A DNA stretch of 16,019 nt from G039029935 sp039029935 (GTDB lineage: Bacteria > Chloroflexota > Anaerolineae > Caldilineales > Caldilineaceae). The notes under the pieces are model-generated. The model made no database searches. It was given only the letters and a program-made list of their open reading frames with translations, and had not been told where the DNA came from. A program made the translations under genes and the position numbers. Where the stretch lies: assembly GCA_039029935.1 (NCBI GenBank), contig JBCCFC010000136.1, positions 1-16,019 of the forward strand. The letters are read 5' to 3'. Shown in pieces: positions 7,954 to 16,019 of the stretch. The stretch's first letter is position 1. The number at the start of each line of letters is the position of its first letter.

Positions 7954-8845
7954 GGTCCTCTATCCGATAGCGATTCTCTAAACGTTGATTAATCAATTCG
8001 GCCAATAGTCCTACTGTACCAATTTGGATAGCCGTCATAAAAATAACAAGGGTGCTAATATCGGCGAGTTGCCCAAGAACAAAATGGGTAAAGAGAGCTA
8101 GAATAAAAGATATGACAAATAACACCCCACTAACGGGTAAAAATATTTTTAAAGGTGAGAAGTAAAGCCCAATTCGCAATATGAGTTGAATAAAGTTTAG
8201 TGTGTCTCGGATTGGACGGATTTTTGAACGACCAATACGCTGGGCATAGTTGATGGGGAGGTAATCAACCCGATAATTGTTTGTCAGCATTGCCAGCGTG
8301 ATGGTGGTTGTAAACGAGAACCCATCAGGCAAAATCTGTTGAAACGACTGAGCCACAGGCTTATGAAAAATACGGAGTCCCGAATTAATATCAGGAATTG
8401 GCTCCCCCGCAACAAAATTGGCTAATTGTCCAATAAACCACTTGGCCGGTCGGCGGACAAGTGGAATGGATACATTCTCACCAGTACGCGCACCGACAAC
8501 CATATCATAGCTACCGTCCACAAAATGGTTATAAAGAACGGGAATTTGATCATTGGGATATGTACCATCAGCGTCTGTAATGCAGATGATATCATAAGAA
8601 GCATGGCGAATGCCTGTTTTCAGCCCTGCCCCATATCCACGATTGAATCGATGTTGTAATACGGTGATGTTATCATATTGTAGAGCAACTTCTTTGGTAT
8701 TATCTTCGGAGCCATCGTCCACAACAAGAATTTCATATACAAAGCCATTATCAGAATTTGCCTCAAGAACTTGGTTTAGATGGTCAAGAACGGGACCGAT
8801 ACCGTTTTCTTCATTATAGGCAGGTATAACTATTGTAAGAGACAT
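7940..8845 (-). CDS. GT2 glycosyltransferase, DPM1-like polyprenyl-phosphate sugar synthase
   Basis: This is a GT-A fold GT2 enzyme. It starts with TIVIPAYNEENGIG (4-17), has VVDDGSEDNT (41-50), RGYGAGLKTGIRHA (69-82) and the metal-binding DADGTYP (91-97), and then VVGARTG (116-122) and INSGLRIF (153-160), the order typical of dolichyl or polyprenyl-phosphate mannose or glucose synthases. Two membrane helices follow at about 231-257 and 263-285. It would transfer a sugar from a nucleotide donor to polyprenyl phosphate on the cytoplasmic face. The ATG shares one base with the TAA of the flippase-like gene (TAATG), and its end overlaps the GT-C-like gene by 14 bases. The sugar specificity is unknown. 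Confidence 0.93.
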   Translation of the reverse strand: MSLTIVIPAYNEENGIGPVLDHLNQVLEANSDNGFVYEILVVDDGSEDNTKEVALQYDNITVLQHRFNRGYGAGLKTGIRHASYDIICITDADGTYPNDQIPVLYNHFVDGSYDMVVGARTGENVSIPLVRRPAKWFIGQLANFVAGEPIPDINSGLRIFHKPVAQSFQQILPDGFSFTTTITLAMLTNNYRVDYLPINYAQRIGRSKIRPIRDTLNFIQLILRIGLYFSPLKIFLPVSGVLFVISFILALFTHFVLGQLADISTLVIFMTAIQIGTVGLLAELINQRLENRYRIEDHDEN

Positions 8846-9849
8846 TATGTTAGCTGTTCTCCATTGCTCGATATAGCACTTTTATTTTGTCTCGCAAATT
8901 GAATTGATACAGGCTTCAACCACCAAGAAACAGCACCCACAAGCCCTCCACCGACCTGAATTGTAAAGAAGATGAGCAGCGAAAATGCAATTGCTGATTC
9001 TCCATCAATTTGAAGGCTTGTCAAATAGGCTACAATGGCGGCGTCCCGTGTCCCAATACCTGAAATAGAAATCGGGATAAATGTGATTAAACTACCAATA
9101 GAAACGGCATACATCGCCTCTGTAATCTGGATCGGGATGCTTAACGAAACCGCAATTAGATAACTCTGAAAGAAAAAAATGCTATATGAAATAACCGTTA
9201 GTATAATGCCTGCACCGAACCACGCCCACGAGAGCTGTTGCAAACCATTGCGTAGCTGCATTAATAGCCCGTCGTCTTTGAATAAATTTTTGCCCAGTTT
9301 TCCCAAATAGGTAGACAAACGGCGTATGCTTGCAAATAGTCCATCATTCAAAAAAATAATCAATGGCAAGATAAGCATTGCGCATAAAGCAACAAATCCC
9401 CAGAAGGCATAGGCTGCACTCTCTGTGTTGGACCAACTTGCGCTCACCCACGTCAATAGCGCAATACCGCCGATTGTCAGGAGTGCATAAAGATCAAACA
9501 GGCGATCTACAAGAACACTAGAGAGTGCTTTACCTGTCGATACTTGGCAATCCTGTGTAATATGGACGGTTTTGACAAATTCTCCCAACCGACCAGGTGT
9601 GATTAGCCCAATATAAATACTCCCCGTATAGGCGAGGAACGATTTCCCCAGCCCATATTGAATACCTTGGGTTGCCAATGTCATCTTCCAGCGTAAAACT
9701 TTAAAAAATACCATTGGCAAATTCAGAAAAAAAGCAATACTCAAGACAACTGCATTAACCCTCTGGAATGTTTGGCTTAATTGGCCTAAGTCGAGCCGGA
9801 GCAATATGACGATAAATAGCAGAATACCGATAAACCGGACATACTTCAC
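8845..9849 (-). CDS. Lysylphosphatidylglycerol synthase TM-region (UPF0104-like) membrane protein
   Basis: This integral membrane protein has 334 residues with six to eight helices. It contains the family's conserved ITPGRLGEFVK (83-93) and VDRLFDLYAL (114-123), and a late FIPISISGIGTRDA segment. The family includes the flippase part of MprF and AglD-type proteins and often stands beside DPM1-like GT2 genes; a role in moving or handling lipid-linked sugars is inferred. The start is chosen as GTG at 9849: TGAGGA (9857-9862) sits 7 bases upstream and overlaps the stop of the carbamoyltransferase gene. A longer frame from 9921 would overlap that gene by 62 bases and add 24 residues that do not belong to the family. 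Confidence 0.88.
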   Translation of the reverse strand: MKYVRFIGILLFIVILLRLDLGQLSQTFQRVNAVVLSIAFFLNLPMVFFKVLRWKMTLATQGIQYGLGKSFLAYTGSIYIGLITPGRLGEFVKTVHITQDCQVSTGKALSSVLVDRLFDLYALLTIGGIALLTWVSASWSNTESAAYAFWGFVALCAMLILPLIIFLNDGLFASIRRLSTYLGKLGKNLFKDDGLLMQLRNGLQQLSWAWFGAGIILTVISYSIFFFQSYLIAVSLSIPIQITEAMYAVSIGSLITFIPISISGIGTRDAAIVAYLTSLQIDGESAIAFSLLIFFTIQVGGGLVGAVSWWLKPVSIQFARQNKSAISSNGEQLT

Positions 9850-9859
9850 AGAGCTATCC

Positions 9860-11581
9860 TCAAGTCTCAAAGGGCAGCAGCCAGTTACCCATAGCAATAT
9901 AGTCAACAGGCCCCTGTTCAAACGAGTTCAGGGCATCGTCCGGTGAACAGACGATTGGCTCGCCATGCATATTATAGCTTGTGTTTAGGACCAGATAATA
10001 ACCAGTGCGTTCACCAATCGTTTGCAGCACCTGCCAATAACCAGGTGACACGTCTTTGCGCACAACTTGGGGACGTAGCGTCCCGTCAACATGAACTATC
10101 GCTGGAAATGTTGGGCGGTATTCCTCTTTGACGGTAAATGTTTCGACCATAAAAGGCGAATACACATAGTTTTCGAGGTATTCAGACGCATACTCTTCCA
10201 TGATCGAGGGGGCAAAAGGCATGAACTCGTCCCGCTTCAATCGTTTGTTAAGCGTATCCTCAATATCAGTGCGTGTGGCTAACGCAAGGATCGAACGATT
10301 CCCCAATGCACGTGGTCCATATTCCATCCGTCCTTCAAAGCGCGCAACAATTGCATTGTCCGCAACTAGGTTGCCAATATGCGTATCAATATCCTCAATA
10401 TACTCTGCTTTATTACCATATCCACGACGGTCTAAGACAGCTTTGACTTCATCATTGCTATATCCCGGCCCCAGATAGGCATTTTGTAGACGGACATAGG
10501 CTGGTTTCTCTTGCGATGTCCGGTTAATCAGATGATGGTAGGTTGCCAAAGCGGCCCCACTAGATACGCCAGAATCCGTCATAGCTGGAACAATATGTGT
10601 ACTGTCAATGCCATCAGATTCGCGGACTTTCTGATTCAATTTGACATTCATGGCACTACCACCCACAAGGACCACATTGCCCAACGAAAATTTCTGAGCA
10701 AAATGGGTGACAATCTTGCTTGAAAGGTCTTCAAATCGCTTCTGAACGGCGGCGGCAATGTCTTCTTTGGAAAAGGTCTCTAAATCTTTGCGGATTTTGA
10801 GTGACCAGCCATTGCCCAGCAAATCTTCATTATTTTTGAGTTGTAACGTATCGATATCCTCAAACTCAAGTACATGCTCTAAATGAGGATAATATGGCTC
10901 AGGATCACCATACGCTGCCAATCCCATCAGCTTCCCCTCACCCGTCAATTTCTTGAAACCCAACCCAAGGGTGGCGTTTGCATAAAATTTCCCCAACGAC
11001 GCCGTTTCTTTGGAGCCAGCAATAAAGGTTAAATCACCATCTTTCGCCGTATAGATGGTTGCAGAATGCCCATCACCAGAACCATCAATAACAACAACAA
11101 GCGCATCTTGATAGCCGCTTGTCCAATACCCAACATTGGCATGACAAAGATGATGGTCAATATGATGGATATCGGAGAGAGAGACAGACCCGATTGTGGA
11201 TAATTGTCGATGAATAATCCGCCGGTTTGCCTCTTTTTCAATCATACGCAACGGTGGAAAGCTACGCATTTGATAGAATACTTTCCATAACGCGTATTGC
11301 ATACGCCATTTTGCACTAATCTCTCGTTCAAACTGGAAACTGCCTTGTTTCCAGCGAACCAATGCCGTTGGGTCATAGATACCACAGACGCCAATAGCAT
11401 CGAGGTCATCCCAATCCGTCGAGGTCATTTCTAATACGTGTTGGATTGCTCGATATGGCATACCAAAATCAACTTTGGTTCGAGATAATCGCTCTTCTTC
11501 TATTGCCGCAATGATTTGACCATCTTCGACTAGGGCAGCCCCACAATTATGCCAATCATAGAGCCCAAGTACTTTCGTCAT
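9860..11581 (-). CDS. O-carbamoyltransferase (NodU/CmcH/TobZ family)
   Basis: This 573-residue enzyme would transfer a carbamoyl group from carbamoyl phosphate, via an ATP-derived carbamoyladenylate, to a sugar hydroxyl. The Kae1-like N-terminal part carries H11 in YDWHNCGAAL (8-17), the metal and nucleotide site HHIDHHLCHAN (139-149), VIDGSGDGHSA (164-174), GEGKLMGLAAYG (214-225) and LVGGSAMNVKLN (305-316). The YrdC-like C-terminal part has EGRMEYGPRALGNRSIL (416-432) and NTSYNMHGEPIV (533-544). All family landmarks are present, so it should be active. It lies 21 bases after the toroid-methyltransferase gene, with AAGGGA 7 bases before the ATG. In this cluster its likely acceptor is a residue of the surface glycan. 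Confidence 0.95.
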   Translation of the reverse strand: MTKVLGLYDWHNCGAALVEDGQIIAAIEEERLSRTKVDFGMPYRAIQHVLEMTSTDWDDLDAIGVCGIYDPTALVRWKQGSFQFEREISAKWRMQYALWKVFYQMRSFPPLRMIEKEANRRIIHRQLSTIGSVSLSDIHHIDHHLCHANVGYWTSGYQDALVVVIDGSGDGHSATIYTAKDGDLTFIAGSKETASLGKFYANATLGLGFKKLTGEGKLMGLAAYGDPEPYYPHLEHVLEFEDIDTLQLKNNEDLLGNGWSLKIRKDLETFSKEDIAAAVQKRFEDLSSKIVTHFAQKFSLGNVVLVGGSAMNVKLNQKVRESDGIDSTHIVPAMTDSGVSSGAALATYHHLINRTSQEKPAYVRLQNAYLGPGYSNDEVKAVLDRRGYGNKAEYIEDIDTHIGNLVADNAIVARFEGRMEYGPRALGNRSILALATRTDIEDTLNKRLKRDEFMPFAPSIMEEYASEYLENYVYSPFMVETFTVKEEYRPTFPAIVHVDGTLRPQVVRKDVSPGYWQVLQTIGERTGYYLVLNTSYNMHGEPIVCSPDDALNSFEQGPVDYIAMGNWLLPFET

Positions 11582-11602
11582 CCTTCTGTCCCTTATGATA
11601 TG

Positions 11603-14017
11603 CTATTTCTTTGCAATGATTAACTGATTTGCCATAATTAAACTTAATCCCAATGGACCAAAAAACCGTTCAATTTGTTTTTCGGCAGGAAAACCAATGG
11701 GCGAAAACATAAACTTTTTTGTTTCTAGCACTTGGAAATCAGAGGTTTCAAACAAAGTGCGTAATTGGCGCAAATTAAACGTCTCTTGATGACCAGCATC
11801 CTTTAATAGTCCAATCGTCGATGAAATGTGTTCCATCGTTGGATCTGGTGTTGTTGCGACCATGATACCACCTGGGCGAAGAATACGCATACATTCTTGT
11901 AACATCGCTTTGGCATCCGGCACATGCTCAATAATGGCTGTTGCAATAATCACATCTGTCGAATCACTGGCAATGGGTAAGGCCAATGCATCGGATTGCA
12001 GTTTATAGATATTTGGCAGAGACGTGGTCTGTAACAGACTGATACTATAGTCAAGTCCAACAAACATCGTACCTTGGGTATCCAATCGTGTACGCAGCTT
12101 CTCTAGCATTAGCGCATCTGCCGTCCCAATATCAACCACCACTTTTAGGGAATCGCTGTAGCGACGAATGGCGGCTTCCACCTCATCTGTTCGTCTTTCA
12201 AGTCGATAAATCAATTGACGTTTGGTTTGGCGTCCTTCAAAATAATCAACATCATATACACCCATAGGTAGCGGGATTGATGAATCTACCTGTATGCTTG
12301 CTTGAGAGCCTGATATAACTTGATGTGTCTCAACTTTTTGTTGGTCAGATAAGACTGTTTGAATCGCTAGAGTTCGCTCTGAATTTAGCTGTGCTAATTC
12401 AGATGGTGAAAGTTCATACCCATCTACATCTAATTCTTGTGGCTGAAAGTAACGACTTTGCGGAACATGACGGACAAAAAATTCATCCCCCACCGATAAT
12501 GACTGCAATGTCACTTTTTCGCCCAATTCGATAGTATCCTCTAGCGTTAGTCTCTCATTGTCTGATTCATCTTGTTCAATTTGAAGCCGACGTTCAAATT
12601 GAATTGGCACCGACCGCTGCCCCAAAATCAGCATTTTACGAATTTGCCCTTTAAGCAAATGGGAGAAGGTCGGATTCCAACCCAATGCAACTAGTGTTGA
12701 GCGAAAAAGAATATTTTTCGCGGGATTGAATAGTTTGGTCGAAGGGACAATGTGCATCTGTCCACGCACAGCCCAACCAGAATCGGTTACTTCACATTCA
12801 TAGGTTGGGTCTACCCATTGTGATGACACAATCTTATTGTCGTCTGTCTGCCCAATCAAACCACAATCATTAAAGACCAATGCGCCACTATTACCATCAA
12901 AAATCTTAACAACACCGCCTTTGGCTAAATTGGCAATCAGGTAACGTTGCGGATTGCTTGATACAAAAATACGTGATTCAGGAAAATATTGTGTAAAGGG
13001 TGGACGCTCATAGGGCAGGGGCGGTGGCGACTCGGCTCTCTCGGTGTAGTCTACATATGACTGCAAAAATTCTGGCACTCGATAGACGACATAACGATCC
13101 GAGATAATGGCTGGCGGAACAAGTTTTCCTTCATCCAGACCAATTAACATTTTCTCTGCAATCGCCCCAGCCAAAGGGATTTCGTTGGCTAAAATCTCAA
13201 ATCCATGACAGTAAAAATGGAGTGTATTGCGGCTACCCATGCTCCCGGCGTAAAAGCCATTGGGATAGACAAAATAGGCCGCAAACTCGACTGACTCTTG
13301 CAGAATCTTTAAAAGAGTCGGATCAGGGTTGTCCTGATAAATTTTGCCAAAAAAGGAAACTGTCGCTGATAAATATCCTGGATCAACGCCATCATATTCC
13401 CGTGACCACCCTTCATTTGAATTATGATAGGTTAAAAATGTCTCAAAGGCTTGGTCATAGGCCGTTTTTAATTCAGGTTCACCCAGAAGACGATAAGCTT
13501 TCCACAGCGCAAGACAGGCCATTGCATGGTGGTTGGCAAGATGGTCTTCCTCGGATTCACCCTTGGCAATAAAATACGCAGCTTTACGAATTGCTCCGCG
13601 CACTCGCTCTGAGACATCAGCAGGTATCTCATCCTCTAATAGGACAAATGCTTCCATCGTGGTAAAACACGTAAAGGCAGATGGCCCAACCCATCCACGC
13701 TCATAGGGATAGAACTCATCAAAAGAACCATCTTTATGTTGAATACTGGCCCAGAAGTCTAATCCAGCGATTGCATAATCACGAATTTTTGTCTGATTGA
13801 CATAAATATTATCCGGCATCTCATATTTATAAACGAGAGCAAGCGCATGAACGGCAAACTGACGAACAGCATCCGGAAAGTCAGAAGTTTTATCTAACCA
13901 GTAGTCACGGTGAAAACACCCATAGGTTGGCGAAAATGGGCTACGGTCCAGATTACTGAGCAGACGTGGTATTTGGTCCAGTGCCTTTTGTGCATAGACA
14001 TTGCGTAAATTGGTCAT
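11603..14017 (-). CDS. Alpha/alpha-toroid plus beta-rich domain fused to a SAM methyltransferase
   Basis: This 804-residue protein has three parts. Residues 1-300 are helical repeats of alpha/alpha-toroid type, with possible active-site or binding stretches at HLANHHAMACLALW (159-172), WSREYDGVDPGYLSAT (204-219) and GFYAGSMGSRN (254-264). Residues about 335-600 are strand-rich and resemble the beta-sandwich that follows the toroid in heparinase/alginate-type lyases. Residues 620-804 are a class I methyltransferase: VVDIGTADA (627-635), FVGLDYS (652-658), ATAIIEHVPDA (692-702) and LRPGGIMVATTPDP (713-726). Motif I has TADA in place of the usual glycine-rich CGxG. No signal peptide is seen, so all of it is cytoplasmic; a secreted lyase is unlikely. 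The toroid may bind or trim the glycan that the C-terminal domain methylates. The start lacks a Shine-Dalgarno, but the next Met is residue 67 (Y-E-M), inside the toroid. Confidence 0.75.
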   Translation of the reverse strand: MTNLRNVYAQKALDQIPRLLSNLDRSPFSPTYGCFHRDYWLDKTSDFPDAVRQFAVHALALVYKYEMPDNIYVNQTKIRDYAIAGLDFWASIQHKDGSFDEFYPYERGWVGPSAFTCFTTMEAFVLLEDEIPADVSERVRGAIRKAAYFIAKGESEEDHLANHHAMACLALWKAYRLLGEPELKTAYDQAFETFLTYHNSNEGWSREYDGVDPGYLSATVSFFGKIYQDNPDPTLLKILQESVEFAAYFVYPNGFYAGSMGSRNTLHFYCHGFEILANEIPLAGAIAEKMLIGLDEGKLVPPAIISDRYVVYRVPEFLQSYVDYTERAESPPPLPYERPPFTQYFPESRIFVSSNPQRYLIANLAKGGVVKIFDGNSGALVFNDCGLIGQTDDNKIVSSQWVDPTYECEVTDSGWAVRGQMHIVPSTKLFNPAKNILFRSTLVALGWNPTFSHLLKGQIRKMLILGQRSVPIQFERRLQIEQDESDNERLTLEDTIELGEKVTLQSLSVGDEFFVRHVPQSRYFQPQELDVDGYELSPSELAQLNSERTLAIQTVLSDQQKVETHQVISGSQASIQVDSSIPLPMGVYDVDYFEGRQTKRQLIYRLERRTDEVEAAIRRYSDSLKVVVDIGTADALMLEKLRTRLDTQGTMFVGLDYSISLLQTTSLPNIYKLQSDALALPIASDSTDVIIATAIIEHVPDAKAMLQECMRILRPGGIMVATTPDPTMEHISSTIGLLKDAGHQETFNLRQLRTLFETSDFQVLETKKFMFSPIGFPAEKQIERFFGPLGLSLIMANQLIIAKK

Positions 14018-14030
14018 AAATTATTTCAGG

Positions 14031-15110
14031 CTATCGTAAATATTTTATAGCTTTTGTCCCCAACCCTCGAACTTTATTAAACGCTCTTTGAGGGCGAGTG
14101 ACAACAGTATGTTGTAATTTTTTTAAAATACTAGGCTCAGGCTGTATTTGTCGATTTGTTGTCAAATCAATAAACATTTGTTCATATTGTTCAGCCATCC
14201 ATGTTGCCGAGTAAGGACAGTCCAGAACTTTTATCCGGTAATCAGTATAGTTCTGATGCATTTCCATCAACTTTTGCTCAAAGTTAATCAGCGTAAACTC
14301 AATACCGTAGGGATGACAATATTCTGGCAAGGCACCGGAATTTATAAATAATACAGGCAAGCCACAACGAACGCCTTCGACATGGTGCATTCCTGCCGCC
14401 TCGTGCCGAGCCGCCGTTAAATAGACATGTTGTGATCTTAACGCATCGGCCAACTCAGCACCTGCAATCGGCTTGATAACCTTTGTATGTTGAAAATTGA
14501 CACCCAGCGGAATATTGCCGATATACGTAAATTCAAATAAATCCTGATACGGTTTGATTGCGAGTAGTTGGTCCAAACGCTCATAAATGTCAAACCCCTT
14601 CAGGTAGTTAGAACTCCAATGATGCGTCACAATTCGTAATTTCTCGCCCGATGACCATTCTGCACGGCCCATGGGATAAAAGATATTTTCATCTGCCCCA
14701 TTAAAAGCAACAGCATTCGGCTTATGCATATCCATGCCATATCCTGCAAACAACTCTCTTAGAAAGTTGCTAATATAAATCGTCCCATCGGCAATTTGGT
14801 TAACCCGAAGCATGGTCTGATTTAATCCTAAGTCCATACCACGAGGCTCATCACATGTATTTATACGGTGAATTACCATTGTATTTGGATTGAGGGTGAT
14901 GTAATCCTGAATCGCTTGGATATTATAGGATGCTGTTTGCTGATTCACATTGGAGGAAACGATTAGAATTATATCCAGATCAGGCACTAATGTCCGATAA
15001 ACAGTATGACCTTGCTCTACTAAATACGCTTCCAGATTGGTGGCAAATTGATTGCCACCACCGTAGGGACCAGTTACTTTCCGGGCATTCATACTAATGC
15101 GAAGTGCCAT
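14031..15110 (-). CDS. GT4-like glycosyltransferase
   Basis: This 359-residue GT-B enzyme has the GGGNQFATNL loop (17-26) near the N-terminus, where GT4 enzymes bind their acceptor or phosphate. IYISNFLRELF (111-121) and NGADENIFYP (137-146) mark the end of the first domain. The donor-domain E-x7-E motif is EAAGMHHVE (237-245). The last 35 or so residues are basic (pI visibly high, with several K and R) and may hold the protein to the membrane. The ATG at 15110 is supported by AAGGTGA (15115-15121), which overlaps the stop of the preceding gene. A later Met (7) lies within strand 1 and is less likely. Sugar and acceptor are unknown. Confidence 0.87.
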   Translation of the reverse strand: MALRISMNARKVTGPYGGGNQFATNLEAYLVEQGHTVYRTLVPDLDIILIVSSNVNQQTASYNIQAIQDYITLNPNTMVIHRINTCDEPRGMDLGLNQTMLRVNQIADGTIYISNFLRELFAGYGMDMHKPNAVAFNGADENIFYPMGRAEWSSGEKLRIVTHHWSSNYLKGFDIYERLDQLLAIKPYQDLFEFTYIGNIPLGVNFQHTKVIKPIAGAELADALRSQHVYLTAARHEAAGMHHVEGVRCGLPVLFINSGALPEYCHPYGIEFTLINFEQKLMEMHQNYTDYRIKVLDCPYSATWMAEQYEQMFIDLTTNRQIQPEPSILKKLQHTVVTRPQRAFNKVRGLGTKAIKYLR

Positions 15111-15119
15111 TACGTCACC

Positions 15120-15923
15120 TTATAATTTATTAAAAAGTTGCTCTAATCGCATCATACCAGCGATAACGCCTCTATAGAGCTTATACTTCATCAACCCCGG
15201 TCGTGAACGCCGCCAATGTTCAGATAAAGGAATCATGGGACGGACACTCAAATCAATATTGATACCCTCTTTTTTACATAGCTGGACGGCATCTCTTGAC
15301 CAACGACCACGAATAATCGCTGTGCGTGGTGCATGCGTAATAGGGTAATGATCTTCGGCATTTTTCCAAACTCGTAGAAATGAAACATCTAAATCATTGC
15401 TACGTTTAGAACCACTCAGTTCGAGTTCCCAAGGCGTCTCATCATCGACAATTAAATTCAATAACGTTTGTTTTTCCCAGATTGCAACTAATAGCGATAC
15501 TCGATACTCTGACCCTTTTGCGATTTCACCGACCTCACTGGAATCAGATAAGATTATACTGGGTTCTGGGTATGGTTGAAGTCCTAAATATCCGGCATTC
15601 TTATCTTGTAAGTAGGTGATATATTTTTCAAGTGTTTTTATATCAACAGGTTCTTCAATTAGAAAATCTTCAAAAAAAAGAACAATATAGGGTTGAGGGA
15701 TTTCTTCTAATGCAAGACGCAAACAGGTTGACCATGGTAAATCTGCGTCCACATGAATTGTATGTACCCTTGTATCTGGATATGTTTGTCGGTTTCCCAG
15801 TAGATAAACGGGATACTTATTTTCAGGCCAATATTTAAAAAATAGAGAAAAAAATGGATGCCAAGCATCAGAAAATTTATCACATGATGATACTAAAATT
15901 GCTACATCATTTTTTGAAGACAT
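15120..15923 (-). CDS. GT-A-like protein of a surface-glycan family, function unassigned
   Basis: This 267-residue protein starts with a strand-like NDVAILVSSCDKF, as GT-A folds do, and has IVLFFEDFLIEEPVD (80-94), where E85-D86 could stand in for the DxD motif. Its second half has a AIWEKQTLLNLI stretch and a DETPWELELSGSKRS stretch, a combination I recognise from glycosyltransferase-like proteins of surface-glycan loci without a firm assignment. There is no signal peptide or membrane helix. I use the ATG at 15923 rather than a GTG at 15935, because GGTGAT (15931-15936) lies 7 bases upstream. It is the first gene visible in the operon and ends 9 bases before the next start, inside that gene's ribosome-binding site. 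Confidence 0.65.
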   Translation of the reverse strand: MSSKNDVAILVSSCDKFSDAWHPFFSLFFKYWPENKYPVYLLGNRQTYPDTRVHTIHVDADLPWSTCLRLALEEIPQPYIVLFFEDFLIEEPVDIKTLEKYITYLQDKNAGYLGLQPYPEPSIILSDSSEVGEIAKGSEYRVSLLVAIWEKQTLLNLIVDDETPWELELSGSKRSNDLDVSFLRVWKNAEDHYPITHAPRTAIIRGRWSRDAVQLCKKEGINIDLSVRPMIPLSEHWRRSRPGLMKYKLYRGVIAGMMRLEQLFNKL

Positions 15924-15936
15924 AAACGATATCACC

Positions 15937-16019
15937 GTTTTTCATTAAATCGAGTTTTTAACGCTTAATAATATTATTTAATTTATCCAATCAAATAATA
16001 ATTACTTGGCAAATGCTGA
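15937..16019 (-). promoter_or_regulatory. AT-rich leader, possible operon promoter (weak)
   Basis: This stretch upstream of the first visible operon gene is very AT-rich and has no frame. Read on the minus strand it offers a TTGATT (15989-15994) and TATTAT (15968-15973) with a 15-base spacer, and a TTGCCA (16007-16012) with a poor -10. Neither is a good match to a housekeeping promoter. It may be a promoter region, or simply a spacer within a longer operon that continues beyond the window. Confidence 0.3.

Noticed and set aside
11029..11241. 70-codon minus-strand frame inside the carbamoyltransferase gene
   Set aside because: It is in another frame of a strongly conserved enzyme, and its hydrophobic sequence follows from the codons of that enzyme.
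2069..11581. Shared STDWDD string in one glycosyltransferase and in the carbamoyltransferase
   Set aside because: It is a short coincidence in different structural contexts; no surrounding similarity supports common origin.
1..16019. CRISPR arrays, tRNA or rRNA genes
   Set aside because: No regularly spaced repeats, cloverleaf-like segments or conserved rRNA stretches were seen. The only repeats are the 75-base inverted pair, the element arms and one 17-base tandem duplication.

Overview
The window is dominated by one long, tightly packed block of twelve genes, all on the minus strand, running from about 15923 down to 1282. It reads as a cell-surface glycan or glycolipid biosynthesis operon. 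Gaps between genes are 21 bases or less, and several neighbours overlap (ATGA or TAATG type junctions, or 14 bases). Transcription therefore enters from the right edge, and one transcript could cover the block.

In transcription order (right to left) the genes encode: a GT-A-like family protein of unclear assignment; a GT4-type glycosyltransferase; an 804-residue protein joining an alpha/alpha-toroid, a beta-rich region and a C-terminal SAM methyltransferase; a NodU/CmcH-type O-carbamoyltransferase; an eight-helix-type lysylphosphatidylglycerol synthase TM-region (flippase-like) protein; a DPM1-like GT2 polyprenyl-phosphate sugar transferase; a polytopic GT-C-like membrane protein; a GT4; a small SAM methyltransferase; two more GT4-like enzymes; and a last SAM methyltransferase. 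The cytoplasmic GT4 enzymes would build a glycan. The carbamoyltransferase and methyltransferases would decorate it. The three consecutive membrane-linked genes would make a lipid-phosphate sugar and add it outside the membrane. No Wzx, Wzy or ABC exporter and no priming transferase is seen, so the locus probably continues beyond the right edge.

The left 1.3 kb is different. A minus-strand AAA-type ATPase gene is cut short by a perfect 75-base inverted repeat (1-75 against 341-415), so its last 17 or so codons are the gene's own Walker B region read backwards. This looks like a fold-back joint, either an assembly or amplification chimera at a contig end or a real inverted duplication. Between it and the operon lies a roughly 230-base element with long imperfect terminal inverted repeats (1025-1254), which looks like a MITE or an insertion-sequence remnant.

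The organism is a bacterium with moderate GC (mid-40s percent by eye) and Shine-Dalgarno-led genes. The ATPase family is common in Chloroflexota, Cyanobacteria and large filamentous gammaproteobacteria. The GT4, carbamoyltransferase and GT-C mix also fits such environmental lineages. I cannot place it more precisely from sequence alone.
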